From contig JAFTOG010000028.1 of the NCBI GenBank assembly GCA_017451485.1, forward strand, positions 1-45,896: a stretch of 45,896 bases of DNA. Direction: 5' to 3'. Below, piece after piece: positions 18,183 through 26,066 of this stretch. Below the pieces are notes generated by a model. That model was not told the DNA's origin. It made no database searches and saw only the letters and a program-made list of their open reading frames with translations. Positions within the stretch are counted from its first letter, which is position 1; every line of letters starts with the position of its first letter. Position numbers and translations under genes: made by a program. The stretch is from Clostridia bacterium (GTDB lineage Bacteria > Bacillota > Clostridia > Oscillospirales > CAG-272).

Positions 18183-18212
18183 AAAAATCACCGACCGAAG
18201 TCGGTGATTTTT
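18183..18212 (-). terminator. Terminator of the secreted protein gene
   Basis: An 11-bp stem AAATCACCGAC/GTCGGTGATTT (18185-18195, 18200-18210) with a CGAA loop and an A7 stretch on the left, which is a T run on the minus strand. Confidence 0.88.
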
Positions 18213-18223
18213 ATTTAAATCAA

Positions 18224-20650
18224 TTATTTGCCAGCTGCCTTAACTGCTGCAAGTGTTGTAGAATCAACATCTCTGATAACAAGCTGTTCGTTACCAAGCT
18301 TATCCTTAACGGAGATCTTGAGCTGGAATGTGATAACCTCTTCAGCCTCAACATCCTTAACAACTACAGATGTCTTATAGTTGTTGTCGATCCAGTTCTT
18401 AGCACCAGCACCGTAAATCTGAACCTCACTTGTTTCGCCTGCTGCGTTAGTAGCAACAACCCAAATTCTTACGGAGTACTCATCGTTAGCCTCGATAACA
18501 TCAGCTGCCTTCTTGTTAACTGTGAATGTAGCTCTGATACCCTCGAATTCAGATGTTCTGAGTGTGAAGCCGTTGAAGTTCACACGAACTACTGTGTCAA
18601 GGCTCTTGAAGTCAGCAACCTGCTGGAAGTCCTTCATGTTAGCATTACATACTGTACAGTAACCAACGTCAACACCGTGTGTTGTATATGTAGAAGGAAT
18701 GTAATTCTTGTAACCAAGTGTATGGGAACCTGAGGGAGCCGCACCTACAGACTTAACAGAGAGATCACCGTTTGTGATGTCAACTGCAAGTGTGTAGTTA
18801 ACAGTCAAGGATGCGTTTGTTGCAGAATCAACTGCTGCAACGGGGAATACAACTGCACCTGACCTAACAGCCTTTTGGATCAATTCTGCGTCGATAACAG
18901 TATCCTTTGCAGCAACTACGCCGTATACACCAACGAGGTCAGCTGCGAGCTTCTTACCAACAAGATTTTCAACGGAAGATTCCTGTCTTTCCTTACATAC
19001 GGAGCATACAAATGTAGCCTTACCCTCTGCACCACATGTTGCATATGTGTTCTGAGCTACCATTGTGTTAAACTCGTGAGCACCTGTACCAGCTACTGTA
19101 TATTCGCCGGAATTGTACTTACAATCGGTTGCATTACATGTGTCATAGTATATACTTGTACCGCACTCAACTTCTCTAACTGTGTTAACCTTAACGTCAT
19201 GGAGATATGAAATAGCATCATTAGCCTTTGTATGACACTCAATACATGTCGCATCGTGTGTATACTTACAAATGTCCTCGCCTGTGCCTGCTGTGCCATT
19301 AGCCTTAATGTCAGCTTCTGTGTAAACATGCTCGTGGATACCAATCTCAAGCTCGCCCCACTTGCTGTAATTTACTGCTCTCTCATAAGGAGAATCAATT
19401 ACGATCTTATCAATATACTTTCCAGAGATTTCAAGATAATCAGTCAAGTCATACCATCTTGCATCAGCTGTACCGAAAGCATTGCCATCAGGACCGTTAG
19501 TCATTTTAGCTACTTCAGTTTTGCCGTTGTAGAATGTGATGTTGAGCTGTGTCCAGTTAGTTGTAGCAAGAATCTTAACATAGGAAACGAGAACCTCGTC
19601 CTTAAGTGTAACTGTAAGCTTACCATCTTTACCGATGTACCAATAGTTACCATTTGCTGTCCACATATGTGATACGCCGTGGTTACCATCAAAAAGGTGC
19701 TCGGGTTTGGAGTTAATGTTTGTAGTTACTGTATAGGGATTACCATCATCATCAAGAATGGGGTTGCCCTCTGCATCGAATTTTCCTGTTTCTTCAACAA
19801 AAGACTCAATATGATCAAGGCCAAGGATACCACCATTCAAGTCTTCAATTGTCATGGCGGGGATTTCATAAACATTAGTCTTGCCTTCAGCATCTGCGTC
19901 AATAGCACCACACGCAGAACAAGCCTGTGTGTATGTACCTTTACCATCGTTGATAAGTGTTTCGCCGTCTGCATCATATTCAGGAAGTGAGGGCAATTTT
20001 GTTATTGTCTTTTCCCATGTATGATTGTAATCTTCCTCGCCCTTAACTGTTGTAGCGGAAACCTCCCAAAGTCTGGGACCGCCTGCTGTAGCACTTGTAG
20101 CACCAACAGTTGTGATTTCGATCTTTGTTGCCTTCTCGAAAATATCAACTACGAGATCTGTAAGCTTGGAGGTATCAACCTCTTCAGTATCCTCATAAAC
20201 CTTAGTTGTACCGTTATAAGCTACAACCTTAACCTTAAGGTTATGTGCAGAATCCTTGATTACCTCAGTCTCAAACTCTTCGCCGGGGTTGATCTTACCC
20301 TTACCGTTAACTGTAAGTGTAAGTGTACCGAGGTCTGTAACATTAGCAAATGTAAGAGTAAGCTTAGCTGTTGTACCTACGGGCAAACGAGTAGCTGTAG
20401 CCTTGTTGCCGTCTGTGAGGAAGCCCTCAATAACCTGAACATCTGTAGCTGCCTTTGTGAAAGCTACTGTTACAGTTGACATATCAACTGCGTCCAATAC
20501 CAAATTGCCGTCTTCGTCTACAGGGTGACAAACGTGAGCTGTGTTCTTTTCACGAGTATAACCCTCGTCTGCATCTTCAGCAAAAATGGCGAAAGGCATA
20601 ACAGCAACAACCATCAAGATTGCCAATAAAACTGATATGAATTTCTTCAT
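18224..20650 (-). CDS. Large secreted protein with discoidin-like and CxxC modules
   Basis: An 808-aa exported protein. A signal peptide is clear (MKKFIS, hydrophobic core, AIFA cleavage near residue 24). Residues about 300-440 resemble a discoidin/F5-8C beta-sandwich (LFDGN, a WYIG segment and WGELEIGIHEHVYT at its end). Several short modules carry paired cysteines: CSAC, CIEC, CNATDC, CSVCKE and CTVCN, often preceded by His and a TYTT or TYA turn, as in many clostridial surface proteins. No LPXTG, SLH or C-terminal membrane anchor is seen, so it is probably released or held by other means. A role in binding polymer or metal is possible but not shown. It has its own strong promoter and terminator. 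Confidence 0.85.
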   Translation of the reverse strand: MKKFISVLLAILMVVAVMPFAIFAEDADEGYTREKNTAHVCHPVDEDGNLVLDAVDMSTVTVAFTKAATDVQVIEGFLTDGNKATATRLPVGTTAKLTLTFANVTDLGTLTLTVNGKGKINPGEEFETEVIKDSAHNLKVKVVAYNGTTKVYEDTEEVDTSKLTDLVVDIFEKATKIEITTVGATSATAGGPRLWEVSATTVKGEEDYNHTWEKTITKLPSLPEYDADGETLINDGKGTYTQACSACGAIDADAEGKTNVYEIPAMTIEDLNGGILGLDHIESFVEETGKFDAEGNPILDDDGNPYTVTTNINSKPEHLFDGNHGVSHMWTANGNYWYIGKDGKLTVTLKDEVLVSYVKILATTNWTQLNITFYNGKTEVAKMTNGPDGNAFGTADARWYDLTDYLEISGKYIDKIVIDSPYERAVNYSKWGELEIGIHEHVYTEADIKANGTAGTGEDICKYTHDATCIECHTKANDAISYLHDVKVNTVREVECGTSIYYDTCNATDCKYNSGEYTVAGTGAHEFNTMVAQNTYATCGAEGKATFVCSVCKERQESSVENLVGKKLAADLVGVYGVVAAKDTVIDAELIQKAVRSGAVVFPVAAVDSATNASLTVNYTLAVDITNGDLSVKSVGAAPSGSHTLGYKNYIPSTYTTHGVDVGYCTVCNANMKDFQQVADFKSLDTVVRVNFNGFTLRTSEFEGIRATFTVNKKAADVIEANDEYSVRIWVVATNAAGETSEVQIYGAGAKNWIDNNYKTSVVVKDVEAEEVITFQLKISVKDKLGNEQLVIRDVDSTTLAAVKAAGK

Positions 20651-20692
20651 TTTAATTTTTCTCCTTTTTCTCGAAAGAATTTTTGTATCTTA

Positions 20693-20721
20693 AGTATAAC
20701 ACAGCAATTTGTATTTGTCAA
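20693..20721 (-). promoter_or_regulatory. Sigma-A promoter of the secreted protein gene
   Basis: Minus strand TTGACA (20721-20716), a 17-nt spacer, TATACT (20698-20693). AAGGAG precedes the ATG. Confidence 0.9.
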
Positions 20722-20994
20722 GCAGAAAATCATTATTATTTTTCATTTTTTTGTAAATTTTGCACAAAAACAGATTTTTTTTGACATTTTTGTTTATCAT
20801 TCTACTAAATTTTAATAAAAATTCCGGAAAGGAATGGTACTTCTTCCTTCGGTTACAGAATTTTCTAATTCTTATTTATATTTCCCCTACCGTGCCTTTG
20901 TCTCACGATTATTTAGTATATACAATAATAAAGGAAGAAAGCTTTTCAATGCAAAGATCTTTTGCTGTGATTTTTCATGGATACGAAATTTTAT
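20722..20994. other. AT-rich intergenic stretch
   Basis: With the promoter beside it this makes 344 bases between genes. No supported gene, RNA or clear terminator is seen; a reading frame crossing it on the plus strand runs antisense into the SDR gene and looks spurious. Confidence 0.35.
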
Positions 20995-21753
20995 TTATGT
21001 CTTTGCAAAGGGCATTAAAAGTGATGACGGAACCAGCTTTGCAAGGAGGCGATAGAGCTTATAAAAAGCTCTGGGAGTATAAACGCATTTGCCACGCTTT
21101 GCTGCTTTTATTCCCCTTCTTGCAGTTTTTACGGGGTCACAATATGGCAAGGAGTCAAAGGCTCCGGACACACCCTTCTCTATTCCCGCAACGCCCAAAA
21201 ATTCTGTGCTCATGGGACCCGGGCATACGGCTGTTACATTTATTTTTTTCTTTTTAAGCTCATAGCGTAGAGCCTTGGTAAAGCTCATAACATACGCCTT
21301 GGTGGAGGAATATACCGTCATCCTCGCATTGGGAACAAAGGATGCTATGGAGCATATGTTTATAACACATCCTCCTTTATTCATATAAGGAAGGGCGATT
21401 ACGGTAAGCTCGGTAAGAGCCCTTACATTAAGATCTACCATCTGCCCCTGCTTTTTATAATCTGCCTCATCAAGATTTCCGATAGTACCGAAGCCTGCAT
21501 TATTGATAAAAAAGCGTATATCGGGAGTCTCCGTCTCAAAAAGGGACTTAAGCCTCTCTGTATTTTCCGAAAGGGTTATGTCCATCGGAATCACTCTTGT
21601 TTTAATTTTCCCAAAGGTGTCGGCGATTTCCTTCAGTCTCTCTTCTCTGCGTGCGATTATCCATATTTCATCAAGCTCTTCTTTTTGCATCTCCTTGTAG
21701 AGCTCAACTCCGAGTCCACTGGAGGCACCTGTAATTACAGCTATTTTACCCAT
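20995..21753 (-). CDS. Short-chain dehydrogenase/reductase
   Basis: A 252-aa classical SDR. TGASSGLG (residues 8-15) binds the NAD(P) cofactor, NNAG (about 84-87) stabilises the fold, and YSSTK (about 149-153) carries the catalytic Tyr and Lys with an upstream Ser. PGPMST follows as in the family. The basic residues after the second strand (ARREERL) suggest NADP preference, which is inference. It starts 4 nt after the esterase gene ends, so the two are probably translationally coupled. The substrate is unknown. Confidence 0.93.
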   Translation of the reverse strand: MGKIAVITGASSGLGVELYKEMQKEELDEIWIIARREERLKEIADTFGKIKTRVIPMDITLSENTERLKSLFETETPDIRFFINNAGFGTIGNLDEADYKKQGQMVDLNVRALTELTVIALPYMNKGGCVINICSIASFVPNARMTVYSSTKAYVMSFTKALRYELKKKKINVTAVCPGPMSTEFLGVAGIEKGVSGAFDSLPYCDPVKTARRGIKAAKRGKCVYTPRAFYKLYRLLAKLVPSSLLMPFAKT

Positions 21754-21757
21754 AAGC

Positions 21758-22528
21758 TCACCAGCCTAAATTTTTAAGGAAAAGAACTGCCTGCTGTGTC
21801 CAGGTAGATACATCGTTCCTGTCCTCTGCAAGACCGAGACCGTGACAGCCGTTGGGATAGATATGCAATGCAAAGTATACCTCCTTGTCAAGAAGAGCGT
21901 CAGCAAGAGCCATAGCGTTTCTTGAGCTTACAGCATCATCGTTTCTGGTTATCCAGATAAAGCAAGGAGGAGTATTTTTGGTAACATTTAACTCGTTCGA
22001 GAACATGCTTACAAGAACGGGGTCATCCTTTTCCTTACCTAAAAGGTTCTCTCTTGAACCCATATGAGTAAGCTCATCACGGAAGCTTACAACAGGATAG
22101 CAAGGCATAAAAGCATCGGGACGGGCAGAAAGCTCGTCTATTGCATCTGTTTTGGGATATGCGTTAAAGCCGTAAAGAGTGCCCGATGTACAGCAAAGAT
22201 GTCCACCGGCTGAAAATCCGAGAGTAGCAACCTTGTCGTATCCCATGCTACGCACGGTGCGGATAGCTCTCTGAACATCTGAAAGAGGAGCAAATTTGTT
22301 ACAGGGAGCTACATTGTAATCGAGAACAAAGGCATTTATTCCGTTTTTATTAAACATTTCGGCAATAGGTGCTCCCTCATGACCTGCCTTCATACCGTAG
22401 CCACCACCGGGGCAAACGATAACAGCAGTTTTTGTGTCATTCACCTTAAACTCGGTAATAGAGGGACGGAAGTCATTGCTTGTGTCTCCGATATACGGAG
22501 GGTTTTCCCAAAGGTAAGTTTTTTTCAT
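21758..22528 (-). CDS. Alpha/beta hydrolase, acetyl-esterase-like
   Basis: A 256-aa alpha/beta hydrolase of the acetyl-xylan-esterase/BD-FAE type. CPGGGYG (about residue 40) forms the oxyanion hole, GFSAGG (about 105) holds the nucleophile, Asp in RNDDAV (about 196) and His in NGCHGLGL (about 230) complete the triad. There is no signal peptide, so it is cytoplasmic. GAGGTGA lies 6 nt upstream of the ATG. Family members remove acetyl or aryl esters from plant polysaccharide fragments; that role here is inferred from family only. First gene of a two-gene operon with the SDR. Confidence 0.88.
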   Translation of the reverse strand: MKKTYLWENPPYIGDTSNDFRPSITEFKVNDTKTAVIVCPGGGYGMKAGHEGAPIAEMFNKNGINAFVLDYNVAPCNKFAPLSDVQRAIRTVRSMGYDKVATLGFSAGGHLCCTSGTLYGFNAYPKTDAIDELSARPDAFMPCYPVVSFRDELTHMGSRENLLGKEKDDPVLVSMFSNELNVTKNTPPCFIWITRNDDAVSSRNAMALADALLDKEVYFALHIYPNGCHGLGLAEDRNDVSTWTQQAVLFLKNLGW

Positions 22529-22657
22529 TTTAATTCACCTCAAATAAAAATTTACATTATCATTGTAGCACATATCCGAGAAAAATAAAAGATAAATATT
22601 ACATTTTTTCCAAGCATCTGAGATACCTAAAAATATTAAGTTATTTTGAAAAAAGTA

Positions 22658-22686
22658 TTGACAAACCAAAAGAGATATGCTATTAT
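22658..22686 (+). promoter_or_regulatory. Promoter of tRNA-Lys
   Basis: TTGACA (22658-22663), a 17-nt spacer, TATTAT (22681-22686), about 21 nt before the mature tRNA. Confidence 0.9.
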
Positions 22687-22707
22687 ATTTAGGCATTAAT
22701 GGAATAT

Positions 22708-22783
22708 GCCCCTGTAGCTCAGACGGTAGAGCACTTGACTTTTAATCAAGGTGTCCGGAGTTCGAATCTCCGCAGGAGCACCA
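22708..22783 (+). tRNA. tRNA-Lys(UUU)
   Basis: A full cloverleaf with encoded CCA. The D arm has GCTC/GAGC, the anticodon stem is CTTGA/TCAAG around loop CTTTTAA (anticodon TTT), and the T arm is CGGAG-TTCGAAT-CTCCG. The acceptor arms are GCCCCTG and CAGGAGC, leaving a C3-A70 mismatch where most tRNA-Lys have U-A. Confidence 0.96.
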
Positions 22784-22817
22784 AAAAAGCCTCAACCACC
22801 ACGGTTGAGGCTTTTTT
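22783..22817 (+). terminator. Terminator of tRNA-Lys
   Basis: Stem AAAGCCTCAACC/GGTTGAGGCTTT with an ACCAC-like loop and a T6 run, immediately after the CCA end. Confidence 0.93.
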
Positions 22818-22897
22818 CAGTTATATTCGTGAGTTAATTGCATTGATATAACACCTGTATTAAAGAAGCAAACAACTTTACAATATCAAATAAATAT

Positions 22898-22964
22898 CCC
22901 CCCGTTCTCTGATATGCACCTACAAAAGTATCTGACTTTTTAGGTTCACTTAACTCACGGGGGG
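22898..22964 (-). terminator. Hairpin downstream of QueT with a 42-nt element in its loop
   Basis: Arms CCCCCCGT (22898-22905) and ACGGGGGG (22957-22964) pair. The T tract on the minus strand is weak. The loop is filled by the second copy of the 42-nt element. Confidence 0.55.
22910..22951 (-). repeat. Short dispersed element, copy B
   Basis: Inverted relative to copy A at 17954-17995; 36 of 42 positions agree. Confidence 0.8.
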
Positions 22965-22968
22965 ATTA

Positions 22969-23460
22969 TTATTTAAGCAATTTTCGTTTATCAAGAGTAA
23001 GTAAAAGTATCATGCCCAACACATACGCAGATACAATCTCACCAAAGAGGACACCCAGGGCTGAGATTGTATACAGCTCAAGGCTCACAGTATTCATGTA
23101 GCAATATAATATAATGAAAGGAACTATCACAGTATTTGCAATAACCGTAGGTAAGGGAACGAGCCATTTGCATTTGAGCTTAGAGCCTATGAATGCTCCT
23201 ATCAAGGTAGCAAGTGATCCAAAAACCACATCCCACACCACGCTGCCCATTGTGAGATTAGCAAGCAGACAGCCTACAAACAGTCCGGGAACAGCACTTG
23301 GAGTGAACCATGTGAGAACGCACAGTGCCTCACCAAGCCGAATCTGTGGAGTCAGTCTGGCAAGTCCCATAAGCTCCGATATCCATGTAAGAATAAAATA
23401 CAGTGCCGCAATCATAGAGGCACGGGTAAGATTAAGTACCCTGTCCTTATTTGTTTTCAT
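22969..23460 (-). CDS. queT: QueT family queuosine-precursor transporter
   Basis: A 163-aa integral membrane protein with about five or six hydrophobic helices. The segments TPQIRLGEALCVLTWFTP, GLFVGCLLANL and WDVVFGSLATLIGAFIG are characteristic of QueT, thought to act as the substrate-binding (S) subunit of an ECF-type importer for preQ1/preQ0. The call is strengthened by the preQ1-I type riboswitch directly in front of the gene. No ECF energising genes are in the window, so a shared module elsewhere would be needed. Confidence 0.92.
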   Translation of the reverse strand: MKTNKDRVLNLTRASMIAALYFILTWISELMGLARLTPQIRLGEALCVLTWFTPSAVPGLFVGCLLANLTMGSVVWDVVFGSLATLIGAFIGSKLKCKWLVPLPTVIANTVIVPFIILYCYMNTVSLELYTISALGVLFGEIVSAYVLGMILLLTLDKRKLLK

Positions 23461-23466
23461 AATATT

Positions 23467-23511
23467 TCTCCTTAGTTTTTATTAAAGTGAGGATGGTTAC
23501 GAACTCACTGC
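23467..23511 (-). promoter_or_regulatory. preQ1-I riboswitch controlling QueT
   Basis: On the minus strand a hairpin with AGTGAG/CTCACT arms (23509-23504, 23491-23486) is followed by an A-rich tail ending AAAAACTAAGGAG. That tail is the hallmark that folds back into the loop in class I preQ1 riboswitches. The AAGGAG of the tail is the ribosome binding site, so ligand binding should block translation. The aptamer begins within a few nt of the predicted transcript start. Confidence 0.85.
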
Positions 23512-23516
23512 TAAAG

Positions 23517-23545
23517 ATTATACACCCGTATTACTAAAAAATCAA
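23517..23545 (-). promoter_or_regulatory. Sigma-A promoter of QueT
   Basis: Minus strand TTGATT (23545-23540), a 17-nt spacer, TATAAT (23522-23517). Confidence 0.85.
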
Positions 23546-23600
23546 GACCAAATTTTCGGTTTGGCATAAACTGTTAAGGATGAAGCACGGAGGTGATATT

Positions 23601-24026
23601 ATGAATGAAGCTACAAATGCCATAGGCTTTCTTATCGTAGAGGCGGTAACGGCAAACGGAGCCCTGCCCGTTGCCGACGCCATGGTACACATTTTTGAAT
23701 ACGGAGAGGATGACCCGGATATATCGGATGACGCCATATATTCTCTCCGTACCGACAGGTCCGGCAGAACGGATAAGCTGGCATTGGAGGCAAAGGACAA
23801 GGAGCTTTCTCTGTCTCCCGATAATACAAAGCCCTTCAGCTCCTACTCCATAATCGTAAATGCCGATGGATACTATGAAAGTGAAAAGATCAACATTCCC
23901 ATATTCCAAGGAATAACATCAATACAAGCCGTAAATCTTATTCCCCTGTCAGAGTTCTCCGACCCATATTCACCAACACCCGATACACTGGGAAGATTCA
24001 CCAGAGTTTCCGACTCAAATAACTGA
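23601..24026 (+). CDS. Transthyretin/carboxypeptidase-regulatory-like domain protein
   Basis: A 141-aa protein that looks like a single beta-sandwich of the carboxypeptidase-regulatory (prealbumin-like) type: ANGALPVADAMVHIF, then LRTDRSGRTDKLALEA, then YSIIVNADGYYESEKINI. There is no signal peptide. The start at 23601 follows GGAGGTGA by 4 nt; an earlier ATG would place that sequence in the coding region. It is the first gene of a cluster with two peptidoglycan-binding proteins. A structural or spore-envelope role is inferred from neighbours only. Confidence 0.8.
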   Translation: MNEATNAIGFLIVEAVTANGALPVADAMVHIFEYGEDDPDISDDAIYSLRTDRSGRTDKLALEAKDKELSLSPDNTKPFSSYSIIVNADGYYESEKINIPIFQGITSIQAVNLIPLSEFSDPYSPTPDTLGRFTRVSDSNN

Positions 24027-24039
24027 AGGAGGAGATAAA

Positions 24040-25434
24040 ATGCCCAGCACACCTATAATACCTGCATATATAACAGTACATCTCGGCTCCCCCGATTCAA
24101 ATGCGGAAAATGTTACAGTTCCCTTTGCCGACTACATAAAGAATGTGGCATCCAGCGAGATATTTCCCACCTGGCCTGACAATGCACTAAGAGCCAATAT
24201 CTATGCACAGATATCCTTTGCACTCAACAGGTACTATACCCAATATTACCGTTCACGAGGATACGACTTTGACATCACAAACTCCATAGCCATTGACCAA
24301 TCATTTGTATACGGGCGTGATATCTTCGATAATGTATCAAGAATTGTGGATGAACTTTTCAACGATTATGTAATCAAGGGTAACTCAATAGAGCCGTATT
24401 TTACTGCGTACTGTGACGGAGTTGAAATACAGTGTCAGGGACTGGAGCAATGGGGTACAGTTGACCTTGCCGAGCAAGGATATACCCCTTATGAAATTTT
24501 GCAATATTATTACGGAGATGACATAAGCATAGTTACAAATGCCCCTGTTGAAAACATAAATATTCCCGTTCTGGAAAGAGATCTTACACCGGGAGCAATC
24601 GGAAATGATGTACAGCAGGTACAGATACGGCTTAACAGAATATCAAAAAATTATCCGTCCATACCGAAAATTTACCCCGTAGACGGAGTTTATGACAGTG
24701 CAACGGAAAATGCTGTACGGGAATTTCAAAGGGTATTTAACCTCACACCGGACGGAATAGTAGGAAAAGCCACATGGTTTTCAATACAGAGGGTATACAA
24801 TGCTGTAAAAAGGCTTAACGACCTTGAATCCGAGGGAATAAACCTTGACGAAATATCAAATTTATTTCTTACGAACCTTACGGAAGGCGACACAGGGTCC
24901 GAGGTTTTTGAGCTACAGTATCTTCTTTCCTTCGTTGGCAACTTCAATGAGGAGATACCCATCATAGCTCCCGACGGAATTTACGGTCCAAACACTACAA
25001 GTGCAGTAAGATCCTTTCAAAGGTCCTACGGTCTTGACCCGACAGGAAGCGTAACATACCCAACCTGGGATGCTCTATATAGGGCATATTTGGGTATTTT
25101 AGACACACTCCCGGAGGGATTTTTTGATTCCACTACTCTTCCCTATCCGGGAACCGTGCTTCGTGCAGGGTCAAGTGGAGAGTATGTAGAGGCACTCCAG
25201 ACCTATCTTAACTATATAGGAAACACATTTACCGAGATACCTAAAATAACGGTAGACGGAGTATACGGTCCCTCAACGGAAAATGCAGTAAGAATATATC
25301 AAGGAATTAAGGGACTTCCCCAATCCGGTATAGTTTCATCCCAGCTTTGGGACACAATAACATCCGAATACCGATCCCTGTATGACGGTAACAGGGCATC
25401 CCCGGGACAGTATCCCGGATACGACATACAGTAA
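24040..25434 (+). CDS. SpoIID-like domain protein with three peptidoglycan-binding repeats
   Basis: A 464-aa protein. Residues about 25-165 resemble the SpoIID/LytB domain (VPFADYIKNVASSEIFPTWP, then ALRANIYAQISFALNRY), and Glu40 falls at the position of the catalytic Glu of SpoIID lytic transglycosylases. Three PG_binding_1 repeats follow at about 177-255, 276-352 and 368-445, each with a DGVYDSATENAVREFQ-type core. No signal peptide is visible, so it may act inside the mother cell or be exported by another route. It starts 13 nt after the previous gene with AGGAGGAG in front. Likely cell-wall or spore-cortex related. Confidence 0.82.
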   Translation: MPSTPIIPAYITVHLGSPDSNAENVTVPFADYIKNVASSEIFPTWPDNALRANIYAQISFALNRYYTQYYRSRGYDFDITNSIAIDQSFVYGRDIFDNVSRIVDELFNDYVIKGNSIEPYFTAYCDGVEIQCQGLEQWGTVDLAEQGYTPYEILQYYYGDDISIVTNAPVENINIPVLERDLTPGAIGNDVQQVQIRLNRISKNYPSIPKIYPVDGVYDSATENAVREFQRVFNLTPDGIVGKATWFSIQRVYNAVKRLNDLESEGINLDEISNLFLTNLTEGDTGSEVFELQYLLSFVGNFNEEIPIIAPDGIYGPNTTSAVRSFQRSYGLDPTGSVTYPTWDALYRAYLGILDTLPEGFFDSTTLPYPGTVLRAGSSGEYVEALQTYLNYIGNTFTEIPKITVDGVYGPSTENAVRIYQGIKGLPQSGIVSSQLWDTITSEYRSLYDGNRASPGQYPGYDIQ

Positions 25435-25461
25435 CGGGCGAAATTATGCAAGGAGTACCTT

Positions 25462-25992
25462 ATGGCTTTTTACGATATAAACAATGAAAAAAACTTTATA
25501 TTACAAATACAAAGGATGCTACGGGATATCAGATATCTGAGCTATGACGATGCATCCCAAGGGCTCACAGGAATATATGACCCTGCCACACGCCACGCAA
25601 TAATGAGATTCCAGAGGGAGTTGGGGCTGTCCCCTACCGGAAGAGTTGATATTGAGACATGGGAAATACTCAATTCCACACACGCCTCCATTCTTTATGA
25701 TTCCAGCGTGCCGAGAGCAGTACACATTTTTCCTATGTACAGTGACTATTTGATTTTACCGGGATCCCGTGATACCATAATATATGTATTACAGCATATG
25801 CTCAATGAAATAACCGTAAATGACGAGTCCTCCGGTTATATAGAAATGACGGGAATATACGATAAGCCTACGGAAAATGCCGTAATGAAATTCAAGAGAA
25901 GAAATCTTCTCGGTACATCCTCGGATGTGGATGTAGCTACCCTCAACCGTATATTTGATGAATATGAAGTATTAATTTCCTCTAGTAAGTGA
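25462..25992 (+). CDS. Peptidoglycan-binding domain protein
   Basis: A 176-aa protein consisting almost only of two PG_binding_1-like repeats (about residues 8-62 and 85-160), with cores TGIYDPATRHAIMRFQREL and TGIYDKPTENAVMKFKRR. There is no signal peptide or catalytic domain. AAGGAG lies 6 nt upstream. It lies 27 nt after the SpoIID-like gene and presumably works with it. Confidence 0.82.
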   Translation: MAFYDINNEKNFILQIQRMLRDIRYLSYDDASQGLTGIYDPATRHAIMRFQRELGLSPTGRVDIETWEILNSTHASILYDSSVPRAVHIFPMYSDYLILPGSRDTIIYVLQHMLNEITVNDESSGYIEMTGIYDKPTENAVMKFKRRNLLGTSSDVDVATLNRIFDEYEVLISSSK

Positions 25993-26066
25993 AAATACAA
26001 GAGATTTTATGTCAACAATTATTCTATTAAAGGGCGAAGGTCCAAAACTAAAAGGGGAAATATTGG

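Noticed and set aside
20760..21257. 165-codon plus-strand frame with a hydrophobic start
   Set aside because: It runs antisense through the end of the SDR gene, has no ribosome binding site and matches no pattern.
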